Below, one piece after another: positions 1 to 10,226 of a stretch of 64,000 nucleotides of DNA; position 1 is the stretch's first letter, and every line of letters begins with the position of its first letter. The translations under genes and the position numbers were made by a program. The notes under the pieces are model-generated. The model was not told the DNA's origin, searched no databases, and worked only from the letters and a program-made list of their open reading frames with translations. This stretch comes from Deltaproteobacteria bacterium (GTDB lineage: Bacteria; Myxococcota_A; Polyangia; Nannocystales; Nannocystaceae): contig JADJEE010000001.1 in NCBI GenBank assembly GCA_016709225.1, positions 868,001 to 932,000 of the forward strand, in the 5' to 3' direction.

Positions 1-2
1 TG

Positions 3-1202
3 GCCGCGCTCGAACGCCTGACCTACCTCAACCTCGCACGCAACGAGATCACCGACCTCGATCCGCTCGCGGGACTGGTCGGGATCATCGGCATCACGAT
101 CGAGAAGAACCAGCTGAGCTCGATCGCGGCGCTGACGGGCATGACGGCGTTGGTGTCGATCGACGCCTCCGACAACACCATCGCCGACCTGTCGCCGCTG
201 ACCGACCATGCGCGGCTGCAGTTCGTCGACGTCGAGGGCAACGCGATCACCAGCCTGACGCCGCTGCGCTCGGCGACGGGCATGATCTCGCTCGAGGCGT
301 CCCGCAACCAGCTGACCGCGCTCGACGGCGTCGAGGGCATGCACGTGCTCGATCGGCTGGTCGCGCAGGAGAACGCAGTGACCACCACCGCGCCGGTCGC
401 CGGGCTCGGCCTGCTGACGGTGCTCGACCTCGGCGCCAACGAGGTCGAGTCGCTGGCGGGCGTCGAGACGCTGATGAACCTGCGGCGGCTGTCGATGATC
501 GACAACCGCATCGCGTCGATCACGGCGGTCACGGGTCTCCCGGAGCTGCGGGAGATCGACGTGCGGCGCAACCCGGTGACGGCGATCGACGCGGTGGCGA
601 CGCTGCCGCTGTTCGGCACGCTGCAGCTCGGCCACGACGGCGTCGCGGTCGACCTCTCGCCACTCGCCGGTCTGCCGGTGTTCCGGCGGCTGGTCTACCA
701 AGGCGGGCGCGTCGACCAGCTCGACGTGGTCGCCACGCTGCCGGCGCTCGAGAGCCTCGAGCTGCAGGACACTGCGGTCTCGGCCGCCGCGGTGGCCGGC
801 ATCGCCGGCGCGACCGGACTGCAGTCGCTGTTCCTCGATCGCAGCGGCGTGGCCGACCTCTCGAGCCTCTCGCCCCTGACGCAGCTCGAGCGGCTGCGCT
901 GCGAAGACTGTGCCGTGCAGAGCATCGCGGTGTTCGCCAACTGGCCCTCGCTGGTCGAGGTCAAGCTGGCCGGCAACCCGCTGCAGAGCCTCGCGGGCAC
1001 CGAGACGCTCGAGTTCCTCGACGATCTCGACGTGGCGCGCAGCGCCATCGACGACCTCGGGCCGCTGGTCGAGAACGAGACCTTCCGCAGCGCGGATGCG
1101 GTCGATGCCCGTGAGACCGGGCTGAGCACCGACGACTGCGGCGCGATCGCGGCGATCGTCGCGCGCAAGGCCGTGGTCGAGCACGACGTCGCGTGCCCGT
1201 AG
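3..1202 (+). CDS. Leucine-rich-repeat protein, 3' part (5' end outside window)
   Basis: The reading frame is open from the left edge, so the true start lies upstream; about 399 residues are visible. Almost the whole protein is a run of 20-23-residue leucine-rich repeats of the internalin/LRR_4 kind, for example LTVLDLGANEVESL, with the pattern LxxLxLxxNxIxxL repeated at least 12 times. The last repeats lose the Asn ladder, and a C-terminal cap region with two Cys (near CGAIAAIV and DVACP) closes the domain. LRR solenoids of this type are protein-binding surfaces and in bacteria are often exported; the N-terminus that would show a signal peptide or lipobox is missing. Partner and function unknown. 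The next gene begins about 100 bp downstream on the same strand. Confidence 0.85.
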   Translation, partial: AALERLTYLNLARNEITDLDPLAGLVGIIGITIEKNQLSSIAALTGMTALVSIDASDNTIADLSPLTDHARLQFVDVEGNAITSLTPLRSATGMISLEASRNQLTALDGVEGMHVLDRLVAQENAVTTTAPVAGLGLLTVLDLGANEVESLAGVETLMNLRRLSMIDNRIASITAVTGLPELREIDVRRNPVTAIDAVATLPLFGTLQLGHDGVAVDLSPLAGLPVFRRLVYQGGRVDQLDVVATLPALESLELQDTAVSAAAVAGIAGATGLQSLFLDRSGVADLSSLSPLTQLERLRCEDCAVQSIAVFANWPSLVEVKLAGNPLQSLAGTETLEFLDDLDVARSAIDDLGPLVENETFRSADAVDARETGLSTDDCGAIAAIVARKAVVEHDVACP

Positions 1203-1300
1203 CGCGGTGACGAAGGCGGGCTCGGCTCGGGCGTCCGTTGCGTCGCCCGCTCGGGTTTCTGGCGCCCCGGCGGGACCCCGGGCTACGATCTGCTTCGGCG

Positions 1301-2284
1301 ATGCTGGCGGCAATCGACGCGTTCGTGGAGCACCTGACGCTGCAGCGGCGGGCCTCGCCGCACACCGTGCGGGCGTACGCCGGCGACCTGCGGGCGTTCG
1401 CGGCCTTCGTGGAGCACCTGCGCGGCCGCGCGCCCGTCTGTGGCGACGTCGATCTCCGCACCGCGCGGGCGTGGCTTGCCACCGTCCACCGCACGCAGTC
1501 GAGCGCATCGGTGGCGCGACGGCTCTCGGTGCTGCGGAGCTTCGGTGAGTGGCTGCGTCGCACCGGTCTCGCCGCCGACAACGAGCTGGTGCTGCTGGGT
1601 AGCCCCAAGCGCCGCAGCAAGCTGCCCGTCGCGCTGCCCGCCGAGGACGTCAAGGACATGATCGACGCGCCGCAGCGGCCCGGGGTCGCGGGCATCCGCG
1701 ATCGCGCGGTGCTCGAGGTGCTCTACGGCGCCGGGCTGCGCGTCAGCGAGCTGTGCGCGATCGACCTCGATCACCTCGAGCACGATCGCGGTCGCGTGCG
1801 CGTGCGCGTGGTCGCGGGCAAGGGCAACAAGGACCGCATGGTGCCGCTCGGGCGCAGCGCCGCGTCGGCGTTGCAGGCGTGGCTGGCGGTGCGCGGGCAG
1901 CTGCTGCGCCCGCACTCACCGGCGCGCGCGCTGTGGATCGCCGATCGCGGCGCGCGGCTCGGGGTCCGCAGCGTGCGGGCGATGGTCTCGCGGCGCAGCC
2001 TGCAGACCGGCGCGCGCGCCCGCATCGCCCCCCACGGCTTGCGTCACGCGTTCGCGACCCACCTGCTCGACAGCGGCTGCGACCTGCGCACGATCCAGAC
2101 CCTGCTCGGTCATGCGAGCCTGTCGACCACGCAGCGCTACACCCACCTCAGCATCGGCGCGATGCTCGACGTCTACGAGCGCGCGCATCCCCGCGAGCGG
2201 CTCGCGGTGCCGAACGCCGCGGCGCCGGCTGTCGCCGACGAAGCGCCTCAGAGATCGAGCAGGATCCGCGGCGCGCGGGCCTGA
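1301..2284 (+). CDS. xerC: Tyrosine recombinase, XerC/XerD type
   Basis: A 327-residue site-specific recombinase of the size usual for XerC/XerD, which resolve chromosome dimers at dif. An N-terminal SAM-like core-binding domain (residues 1-90, AFVEHLTLQRRASPHTVRAY) precedes the catalytic domain. The catalytic set is visible: Arg in GAGLRVSEL, Lys in AGKGNKDRMVPL, HGLRH, GHASLSTTQRYTH and the nucleophilic Tyr in QRYTH. The ATG at 1301 is chosen because the family starts a few residues before the core-binding domain; an in-frame ATG 63 bp upstream would add an unlikely basic leader. No att-like repeats or phage genes flank it, which favours a housekeeping Xer over an integrase. Its 3' end overlaps the convergent peptidase gene by 37 nt. 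XerC and XerD cannot be told apart here. Confidence 0.88.
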   Translation: MLAAIDAFVEHLTLQRRASPHTVRAYAGDLRAFAAFVEHLRGRAPVCGDVDLRTARAWLATVHRTQSSASVARRLSVLRSFGEWLRRTGLAADNELVLLGSPKRRSKLPVALPAEDVKDMIDAPQRPGVAGIRDRAVLEVLYGAGLRVSELCAIDLDHLEHDRGRVRVRVVAGKGNKDRMVPLGRSAASALQAWLAVRGQLLRPHSPARALWIADRGARLGVRSVRAMVSRRSLQTGARARIAPHGLRHAFATHLLDSGCDLRTIQTLLGHASLSTTQRYTHLSIGAMLDVYERAHPRERLAVPNAAAPAVADEAPQRSSRIRGARA

Positions 2285-3381
2285 TCGCGGCGCTCGACCC
2301 CCGGCGGTGGGTCGTTGCGGACGGCCTCGCCGCGCACCGGCTCGTGCTGGCTGTGCCACGCGCCGTCGACCCAGATGTCGACGAACGGCGCAGGTAGGCC
2401 GAGATCACCGCCGCGACGACCGCGGGTCGAGAGGTGGTAGTGCAGGTGTGGCCCGCTCGAGTGGCCGCTGTTGCCGGCACGGAACAGCGGCTGGCCGGCC
2501 TGCACCTCGTCGCCGACGGCGACCTGCACCGAGCCGGGGATGCCGTGCCACAGCGAGGAGTACTCGCCGAAGCCGTGGTCGATCACCACGCCGTTGCCCC
2601 CGGCCTTGCCGGCGCCGCCGCCGATGCGGTTCTCGGGCACGTCGTCGACGATGAGGATCACACGGCCGGCCGCGGGCGCGAGGATCTGTGCGCCATAGCA
2701 GTAGTAGGCGTCGTTGCGCTTGCCGTCGCTGCCGGGCCGCGAGCGACGACCGCCGCGCTTCACGACGACGTCGTAGGCGAAGCGCTGTGCACCGCCGCCG
2801 AAGTGGTGGTTCAGCGCCTTGCTGCGGCCGCCGTGGCTGATGGTCCACTCACCGATGCCGGGAAAGTGCAGCCGCGTGATCGGCTGGTAGTCGTCGGCCA
2901 GCCCCGGCATCGACTCGAGGAACCAGTGCTCGCGCACGAGCAGTCGCGCGAGCTGGCGCTTGTCGTCGAGCGCGAACTGGTAGAGCACCGGTGTCATCAC
3001 CGGGCCGCCCTTGCGCCGCTCCTGCAGGTGCACCCAGACGCCCGAGTACCAGAGCAGCGATCCCTCGTGGTGCGTGCGCTCCTCGAGCAGACCCTGCGGG
3101 CGGCCGAAGCTCTTGCGCAGGTGCGCCGCGGCGGCCTCGAGGCCTTCGGCGGTCAGCCGCGACTGCAGCTCGGGTGTCATCCACTGCCGCACCATCTGCA
3201 GGTCGTCACTCGCGAGTGCTGCGACCAGGAGATCCGCGTCGGCCAGCACGGCCGAGCGCGGCTGCAAGTGGGTCGCGCGCTCGGGCACCACCGGGGGCGG
3301 CTGCTCGCGGGTGTGCTTGCACCCGGCCAGCGCCAACACGAGCGGGCCGGCCTGCAGCCATGCGGGGAGTCGGAGCGCCAT
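2248..3381 (-). CDS. M23-family peptidoglycan endopeptidase, lipoprotein
   Basis: A 377-residue secreted peptidase. The chosen ATG gives a lipoprotein signal (LVLALAGCKH, lipobox LAGC). Residues about 40-160 form a region of unknown fold. The C-terminal half is a LytM/M23 domain: a first metal-ligand region (NHHFGGGAQRFAYD), the barrel core NGVVIDHGFGEYSSLWHG, and the HxH motif in GPHLHYHL. M23 enzymes cleave peptide cross-links of peptidoglycan; a lipid anchor would place it in the periplasm. All zinc ligands appear present, so an active enzyme is expected, although many such proteins act as activators instead. A longer frame runs about 120 bp upstream but lacks a signal peptide at its start. 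The 3' end overlaps the recombinase gene. Confidence 0.85.
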   Translation of the reverse strand: MALRLPAWLQAGPLVLALAGCKHTREQPPPVVPERATHLQPRSAVLADADLLVAALASDDLQMVRQWMTPELQSRLTAEGLEAAAAHLRKSFGRPQGLLEERTHHEGSLLWYSGVWVHLQERRKGGPVMTPVLYQFALDDKRQLARLLVREHWFLESMPGLADDYQPITRLHFPGIGEWTISHGGRSKALNHHFGGGAQRFAYDVVVKRGGRRSRPGSDGKRNDAYYCYGAQILAPAAGRVILIVDDVPENRIGGGAGKAGGNGVVIDHGFGEYSSLWHGIPGSVQVAVGDEVQAGQPLFRAGNSGHSSGPHLHYHLSTRGRRGGDLGLPAPFVDIWVDGAWHSQHEPVRGEAVRNDPPPGVERRDQARAPRILLDL

Positions 3382-3462
3382 GCGGTGGTCGGGCCCTCGA
3401 GGGGGCCCGTCGCCGTGCAGTATCGCAGACGCTCGCCCGGACGCGTCGACCGCGGATCCACC

Positions 3463-3494
3463 AAGCTGGCAAGCTGGCAAGCTGGCAAGCTGGC
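3463..3494. repeat. Tandem octamer, four perfect copies
   Basis: Four uninterrupted copies of AAGCTGGC lie in the divergent spacer between the M23 lipoprotein (minus) and the J-domain gene (plus). The period of 8 is not a multiple of 3, fitting non-coding DNA. Copy number could vary by slippage. Confidence 0.9.
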
Positions 3495-3581
3495 CTCGCG
3501 ACACGCGCCGGCTTTCCGGGCGGTGGGACGCCCGGTGCTGGGGCCGCGCGCGGGCGGCTGCTAAGCTGTGCGTGGCTGATC

Positions 3582-5030
3582 ATGGAGTGGGACCTGTCCG
3601 CGCGGGTGATCGTCGAGCCGTCGATTCGAGTCGACACGCTGCCGTTGTCGCCGACGGAGTTCTTCCTGTGGACGCGGATCCAGGGCCCGATCAGCGTCGG
3701 TGATCTGCTGCGCGGCGCCGGCATGCCTGCCGACCAGGCGCAGGCCGGACTCGCGCGCCTGCTCGAGCTCGGGGCCGCGCGGCTGGAGGCCCCGCCGCCG
3801 CGCGCCCGACCCACGCCGACCACGCTCGCGGAGCGTCGGCGCCTCACGCTGGTGGCCCAGCTCGGGGCGGCACGGGCCGCACCGGTGCCGGGCGCGGACG
3901 CGCCCCGCGGCGGCGCCCCGACGACGTCGGCGGGTGCGTCGTCGTCGTCGTCGTCGTCGTCGTCGAGCGCGCCCGACGAGCTCGCGCCGCCGCCGTGGCC
4001 ACGGGTGGGGCCCGACGATCTGCGGCTGCAGAACGATCACGCGCTGCCGATCGAGGAGCAGCGCCGCGTGCTCGCGCTGGTCGACCGCCTCGAGGACCTC
4101 TCGCCCTACGAGATCCTCGGCCTGTGGCCGACCCACGACATGAAGGCGATCAAGCGCGCCTACCACGAGGTCAGCCGCGAGTTCCATCCCGACTCGTACT
4201 ACGGTCACCAGCTGGGCGACTTCCGCGAGCACCTCTCGACGCTGTTCCACCGCGCGACCGCGGCCTACCAAGCGCTCGATGATCTCGAGGTCCGTGACCC
4301 GTATGTGGACGCCGAGATCGCACGTCGCGCGGAGCTGCGCCGTCGCGCACACCTGCAGGACGAGGCCAAGCGCCAGCAGGCGGCGCTGCGCGAGGCCCAG
4401 GCCGAGGCCGAGGCCGCTGCGCGACGCCACGAACGCGCAGTGCTCCGCGCCCATCGTCAGCGCGACGCACTCGATGTGCGGGTGCAGCTGCAGCTCGAGC
4501 AGCACATGGCCGAGGCCGCCGAGGCCGAACGCCAGGGCAACCTCGCCCGGGCGGCGAACTCGTGGCGCTTGGCGTTGCAGCTCAAGCCCGGCGACGCCGT
4601 GCTCGAGGGCCACTGGGTGCGATGTCGCGACGTCGCCCGCAGCAAGCGCGCGGCCGAGGCGTTCGCGCGCGCGATGACCATGCGCGAGGTCGGGCAGGGC
4701 GCAGACGCGGTGGGGCTGCTGGTCGAGGCCGCCGAGGCCCACGGCACGCTCGAACACCTCGCCCATGCGGCCGAGGCCATCGCCCCCAAGGATCCCGGGC
4801 TCGCCCGCAAGTTCGCGCTCGGGGCCCTCGAAGTGCTGCGGGCGGAGCAGTCCGCGGGTGCCACATCACGGCGTCCGCCAGAGCTCGCCCGCCTGCACAT
4901 ACTGCTCGCACGTGCATTCCAGGGTGCGGGTCAGATCCACACCGCGAAGGAACAAGCGCAGGTCGCCAACAAGCTGCGGCCGAACGATCCCGAGATCCGC
5001 GCCCTTCTCAATTCACTGAAGTTGCCATAG
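3582..5030 (+). CDS. J-domain protein with coiled coil and TPR-like C-terminus
   Basis: A 482-residue protein with a central J domain (residues about 172-240: SPYEILGLWPTHDMKAIKRA) carrying the essential HPD tripeptide in REFHPDSYYG. J domains stimulate ATP hydrolysis by Hsp70 partners. The N-terminal 100 residues look like a small winged-helix or PATAN-like module (PLSPTEFFLWTRIQGPISVG), followed by a low-complexity linker with a (TCG)n-encoded poly-Ser tract. After the J domain come an Ala/Glu/Arg-rich coiled coil (245-330) and TPR-like helices to the end. It lacks the zinc-finger and Gly/Phe regions of canonical DnaJ. An Hsp70 gene starts 46 bp downstream, so the two probably form a dedicated pair. 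The ATG at 3582 is the only start close to the conserved N-terminal module. Confidence 0.82.
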   Translation: MEWDLSARVIVEPSIRVDTLPLSPTEFFLWTRIQGPISVGDLLRGAGMPADQAQAGLARLLELGAARLEAPPPRARPTPTTLAERRRLTLVAQLGAARAAPVPGADAPRGGAPTTSAGASSSSSSSSSSAPDELAPPPWPRVGPDDLRLQNDHALPIEEQRRVLALVDRLEDLSPYEILGLWPTHDMKAIKRAYHEVSREFHPDSYYGHQLGDFREHLSTLFHRATAAYQALDDLEVRDPYVDAEIARRAELRRRAHLQDEAKRQQAALREAQAEAEAAARRHERAVLRAHRQRDALDVRVQLQLEQHMAEAAEAERQGNLARAANSWRLALQLKPGDAVLEGHWVRCRDVARSKRAAEAFARAMTMREVGQGADAVGLLVEAAEAHGTLEHLAHAAEAIAPKDPGLARKFALGALEVLRAEQSAGATSRRPPELARLHILLARAFQGAGQIHTAKEQAQVANKLRPNDPEIRALLNSLKLP

Positions 5031-5076
5031 CCTCGACCGTGGCGTGCGGAGTGTTCTCCGACGCCCGGGCAGCTTA

Positions 5077-6906
<1,830 letters not shown>

Positions 6907-6951
6907 GTCGACGGGCCGGCGTCGACCACGACGGCATGACGGGGCCAACCG

Positions 6952-7698
6952 ATGGCACAGCGTGACGACGCGGTCGAGCTGACCGTGGTCAGCTGGAACG
7001 TGCACAAGTGCATCGGCGGGGTCGACCGCCGCTACCGCCCCGAGCGGGTGTGCGAGACGCTCGGCCACTACCGGCCCGACTTCGTGCTGCTGCAGGAGGT
7101 CGACGATGGCGCCGCGCGGTCGGACTACCACCGCCAGGTCGACCTGCTCGGCGACGCGTTGGGCCTGCGTCACCGCACGTGGTTCGCCAACCATGCCCTG
7201 CGGCAGGGCGGGTCGTACGGCAACGCGATCCTCAGCCGCTTCCCGCTGATGGACACGCGCAACATCGACCTCACGGTCGCCGGGCGCAAGGCACGAAGCG
7301 TGCTGCACGGCCGCTTCCGCGTGCACGTGCGCGACCGTCTGCGTACGGTGCACGTGTTCAACCTCCACCTCGGGTTGCTCGAGCGCGACCGCAGGGTCCA
7401 GCTCGAGCGCTTCCTGCTCGAGCACCCGTTCGCGGGGCTGCACGAGCGCACGCCCATCGTCGTCGGCGGCGACTTCAACGATGTGTGGGGCACGCTGGGG
7501 CCGGAGCTGCTGCAGCCCGCGGGCTTCCGCGCGTGGCCGCGACGGTGGCCGACGTTCCCGGCGGTGGCGCCGGTGCGGGCACTCGATGGCATCTACGTGC
7601 GGGGCGACGTGCAGCTCGCCGACCTCCGACCGGGTGTGATCGCGCTGGCGCGACGGGCGTCCGATCATCTGCCGCTGGTCGGCCGCCTGCGACTGTGA
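6952..7698 (+). CDS. Endonuclease/exonuclease/phosphatase-fold hydrolase
   Basis: A 248-residue cytoplasmic enzyme of the EEP (DNase I-like) superfamily. The motifs occur in order: WNVHKC (metal-binding Asn), LLQEVDDG (catalytic Glu), GGSYGNAILSRFP, NLHLG (His), VGGDFNDVWG (Asp/Asn) and the terminal SDHLPL (His). Members hydrolyse phosphodiester or phosphomonoester bonds in nucleic acids, phospholipids or inositol phosphates; nothing here fixes the substrate. No signal peptide is seen. It follows the Hsp70 gene by 45 bp on the same strand and may be the last gene of that operon. Confidence 0.85.
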   Translation: MAQRDDAVELTVVSWNVHKCIGGVDRRYRPERVCETLGHYRPDFVLLQEVDDGAARSDYHRQVDLLGDALGLRHRTWFANHALRQGGSYGNAILSRFPLMDTRNIDLTVAGRKARSVLHGRFRVHVRDRLRTVHVFNLHLGLLERDRRVQLERFLLEHPFAGLHERTPIVVGGDFNDVWGTLGPELLQPAGFRAWPRRWPTFPAVAPVRALDGIYVRGDVQLADLRPGVIALARRASDHLPLVGRLRL

Positions 7699-7786
7699 CG
7701 GCGCGTCGATGGGGCGGTGGCATCGAGTGCGAGGCGGCGGCATCGCCTGCGGTCGGCCGCGCCTGGTATAGATCGCGGGTCAGCCG

Positions 7787-8383
7787 ATGGTCGATCCAGC
7801 GCCCAGCGACGACGCGAGCGACGAGGCGCTGATGGCCGCCCATGTCGCGGGCGATCGCGTCGCATTCACGCGCTTGTTCGACCGCTGGGCGCCGCGTCTG
7901 CGGCAGACCTTTGCGCGCAGCGGTGCCCGCCGCGACGAGGCCAACGACCTCGTGCAGCAGACCTTCTTGCAGCTGCATCGTGCGCGCGCCGATTTCAAGC
8001 CGGGCGCGCTGCTGCGACCGTGGCTCTACACCATCGCGCTCAACCTCCGCCGCCAGCAGCTGCGTCGGGCCGGGCGCAAGCCCGAGACCGCGCTGGGCGA
8101 GCGCGCCGAGCAGGTCGCCGTCGCCGGCGACGATCCCGATGCCTCGCTCATGGGGCGGGTCGTGCACGCCGCGCTGGCGAGCCTGCCGGAGGCGCAGCGC
8201 GAGGTCATCGTGTTGCACTGGTTCGAAGGGCTGTCGTTCCGCGAGGTCGGGGAGATCGTGGGGGCGACCCAGACGGCGGTGAAGGTGCGCGCGCACCGGG
8301 GCTACGCGAAGCTGCGCGCCGAGCTCGAAGCGGCCGGGGTAACCGCGGCCGATGCCACGTCATATGCTGGGGCGGGCGAGTAG
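7787..8383 (+). CDS. ECF-family RNA polymerase sigma factor
   Basis: A 198-residue extracytoplasmic-function sigma factor. Region 2 covers about residues 15-85 (FDRWAPRLRQTFARSG, DLVQQTFLQLHRA, PWLYTIALNLRRQQLRR) and region 4 about 130-185 (LPEAQREVIVLHWFEGLSFREVGEI with the HTH GATQTAVKVRAHRG). There is no region 3, as usual for the ECF class. The membrane protein gene 7 bp downstream carries an anti-sigma zinc motif, so the pair is a classic sigma/anti-sigma switch. A TATAGA sequence sits 15 bp before the start, but no clear -35 was found, so autoregulation is possible but unproven. Confidence 0.92.
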   Translation: MVDPAPSDDASDEALMAAHVAGDRVAFTRLFDRWAPRLRQTFARSGARRDEANDLVQQTFLQLHRARADFKPGALLRPWLYTIALNLRRQQLRRAGRKPETALGERAEQVAVAGDDPDASLMGRVVHAALASLPEAQREVIVLHWFEGLSFREVGEIVGATQTAVKVRAHRGYAKLRAELEAAGVTAADATSYAGAGE

Positions 8384-8390
8384 GCGACCG

Positions 8391-9182
8391 ATGGACTGCG
8401 ACGACCTCCAGCGCCAGCTGCTCGCCACCGGTGGCCTCGATGGGGCCGCGCGGGCGCACGCCGACGGTTGTCCGCAGTGCCAGGCGTATGTCGCGGTGAT
8501 GAGGGCGATGGGCCCGGTCGCGTCGGCTCCGCCTGCGCCCGACGACGGGCTGCGGGCCGCCACCCTGGCGGCGATCGACCGCGACCGCGGAGCGATCGCG
8601 CGTGCGCGCGCATGGCCGACCGCGACCCGCACGGCGGTGGCGGCCGCGGCGTGCCTGGCGGTGCCGCTCGGGGTGTGGCTCGCGATGCCACGGCCCGATC
8701 TCGCGCACTACCCCAAGGCGCGGCTGCTGCTCGAGCTGCTGGCGTCGTTGGTCACCGCGGGCGCCGCGATCGCGATCTGGCTGCGGCCACTGCATCGACC
8801 GCAATCGGTGGGCATGCGGCTGTCGGCGATCGTGGGCACGATTGCGGCGGCGGCGATCCTCGCCAGCTTGCCCGAGGCGCACCACGCCCACCCGAGCTCC
8901 CTCGGTGGTGTCGGCGCGCAGTTGCTGCCCAAGGCCTTCGGGTGCTTCGTGTTCGGCAGCAGCTGCGCGTTGCCGGCGTGGCTCGGCCTGCGATGGCTCG
9001 CGCGCGACGGTGATCGGCCCGGTGCCCGTGCGACACTCGCGGCCGTCGGTGCCGCGGTGGTGGGCATGGTCGCCGTGTTCCTGCACTGCCCGATCGTCGC
9101 GCACGCGCACCTGTGGCTCGGGCACCTGACGGTGATGCTGCCGCTGCTGGCGTGGGCGTGGTTCGCCGCGCGCCGGCGCTAG
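8391..9182 (+). CDS. Membrane-bound anti-sigma factor with HxxxCxxC motif
   Basis: A 263-residue protein. The short cytoplasmic head contains HADGCPQC, the HxxxCxxC zinc-binding signature of ZAS-type anti-sigma factors. Six hydrophobic segments follow (from about residue 80, AVAAAACLAVPLGVWLAM, to LTVMLPLLAWAWFAA), like NrsF/DUF1109-type multi-pass anti-sigma factors. It probably sequesters the ECF sigma factor encoded immediately upstream at the inner membrane. The stop codon TAG lies inside CTAG, which is also the left edge of a 4.3-kb stack of mobile elements. Removing the stack and one CTAG leaves CTAG followed by CAGCCC, so the stop is ancestral and the protein is not truncated. Confidence 0.85.
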   Translation: MDCDDLQRQLLATGGLDGAARAHADGCPQCQAYVAVMRAMGPVASAPPAPDDGLRAATLAAIDRDRGAIARARAWPTATRTAVAAAACLAVPLGVWLAMPRPDLAHYPKARLLLELLASLVTAGAAIAIWLRPLHRPQSVGMRLSAIVGTIAAAAILASLPEAHHAHPSSLGGVGAQLLPKAFGCFVFGSSCALPAWLGLRWLARDGDRPGARATLAAVGAAVVGMVAVFLHCPIVAHAHLWLGHLTVMLPLLAWAWFAARRR

Positions 9183-9343
9183 TACCTCGACACAGCGATT
9201 GTGACGGGCCATAACACCGCCCTGACCGCGCCTCGCTGCGTTGCCGCACCTTGAAATACGCCCGGTATTCCGGCGGCACGGCGCCTTGCGGAGTCGCGGC
9301 CATGACGGCGTTCTGACCCATCACAATCGCTGTGTCGAGGTAC
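9182..9343. mobile_element. Short non-autonomous element with IS630-like ends (MITE-like)
   Basis: A 162-bp element flanked by TA dinucleotides (9180-9181 and 9344-9345). Its ends are near-perfect inverted repeats of about 25 bp beginning GTACCTCGACACAGCGAT, the same ends as the complete IS630-like element at 10298-11805 (which has GATAGTGA where this one has GATTGTGA). It has no transposase. The interior carries two direct 21-bp near-repeats beginning GGCCATAAC and GGCCATGAC (16 of 21 matching by hand alignment). It could be mobilised in trans by the neighbouring IS630-type transposase. Confidence 0.8.
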
Positions 9344-9364
9344 TAGGCTGTGTCCGGTTTCCCA

Positions 9365-9862
9365 TCAAGCCCCGAAGATGCGTAGATAGCGGTGGATGAA
9401 GGCAAGCCGGACCATCCCGCCGAAGTTGATGGCGGTCTTCTCGAAGCGGGTCACCACGCGTCGCGACTCCTTGAGCCAGCCGATGAGGCACTCGACGATG
9501 CTGCGGCGCCTGTAGAGGCGCTTGTTGAAGGCGACCGGGCGCAGCGCTCGAGTCTCGTTGTGCTTCGTGGGGATCACCGGTGTGATCCCCAGGGCGAGGA
9601 GATACCTATCGATCCACTCCGCGCGGTAGCCCTTGTCGCCTGCGAGTGCCAACGGCCACTCCATGACGACACCTCGATCATCATGCAGTGCTTCGTCAGC
9701 ACCTTGAAGGACCGGCGCGAGCATCGGTCCGTCGTGGGCTTGTCCGGCGCTGAGCTCGAAGTGGAGTGGGTGGCCCTCAACGTCACACAGGATGTGGATC
9801 TTCGTGCCCCAGCCCCCGCGGGAGCGCCCCAGAGCGTGATCCGCTGGCTCCTGCGGATCGGA
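9365..9862 (-). CDS. IS5-like transposase, second frame (orfB)
   Basis: The C-terminal half of the transposase, in the +1 frame relative to orfA. It continues the family sequence immediately after the G6A5 run (DPQEPADHALGRSRGGWGTK), then carries the second catalytic Asp in ALAGDKGYRAEW and the Glu in RRSIVECLIGWLKE. Together with orfA this gives a complete DDE enzyme. An internal ATG at 9724 could start a C-terminal fragment, but that would lack the first Asp. The offset is +1 (equivalently -2), so either +1 slippage or a one-base indel in the homopolymer must be considered. Confidence 0.8.
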   Translation of the reverse strand, partial: SDPQEPADHALGRSRGGWGTKIHILCDVEGHPLHFELSAGQAHDGPMLAPVLQGADEALHDDRGVVMEWPLALAGDKGYRAEWIDRYLLALGITPVIPTKHNETRALRPVAFNKRLYRRRSIVECLIGWLKESRRVVTRFEKTAINFGGMVRLAFIHRYLRIFGA

Positions 9863-10226
9863 TCTTTTTCCCCCCGCCGCTGCTGCAGCGCGCAGCTCGA
9901 ATCGATGTCCCGTCGATGCACCACAACTCGGAGGGGTCCGCGTCGTGCGGGACGGCGATGCTCCGCAATCGCCGAAGTACGCGGTCGAACGTCTCGTCCT
10001 TCGTCCACTTGTCGAAGAAGTCCCAGGCGGTCGACCATGGGCCGAAGCACTCCGGTAGGTCTCGCCACGGAGCCCCAGTTCGCAACACCCAGAAGATCGC
10101 GTCGAGCATGAGACGACGATCCCGCGGCCGCCGACCGGTCTTGAAGTTGTTCGTCGGGAACAGGTCCCCGATCAGCTCCCACTGCGCGTCGGTAAGGCGG
10201 TGGCGAGGCATGCCCGTCGTGGTCAT
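9783..10226 (-). CDS. IS5-like transposase, first frame (orfA)
   Basis: A 147-residue reading frame holding the N-terminal half of an IS5/IS427 transposase. It begins with the typical helix-turn-helix region (MPRHRLTDAQWELIGDLFP), continues with LDAIFWVLRTGAPWRDLP, and carries the first catalytic Asp in WCIDGTSIRA. After the run GGGGGGAAAAAG (plus-strand 9864-9875) this frame loses similarity (IRSAGASGSRSG) and soon ends, while the family sequence continues in the frame one base further on. Transposase is therefore made either by programmed frameshifting or not at all. Confidence 0.85.
   Translation of the reverse strand: MTTTGMPRHRLTDAQWELIGDLFPTNNFKTGRRPRDRRLMLDAIFWVLRTGAPWRDLPECFGPWSTAWDFFDKWTKDETFDRVLRRLRSIAVPHDADPSELWCIDGTSIRAARCSSGGGKKIRSAGASGSRSGALPRGLGHEDPHPV

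Noticed and set aside
1301..2284. XerC-like gene as a phage or island integrase
   Set aside because: Size and motifs match housekeeping Xer; no att repeats, tRNA or phage genes are near it.
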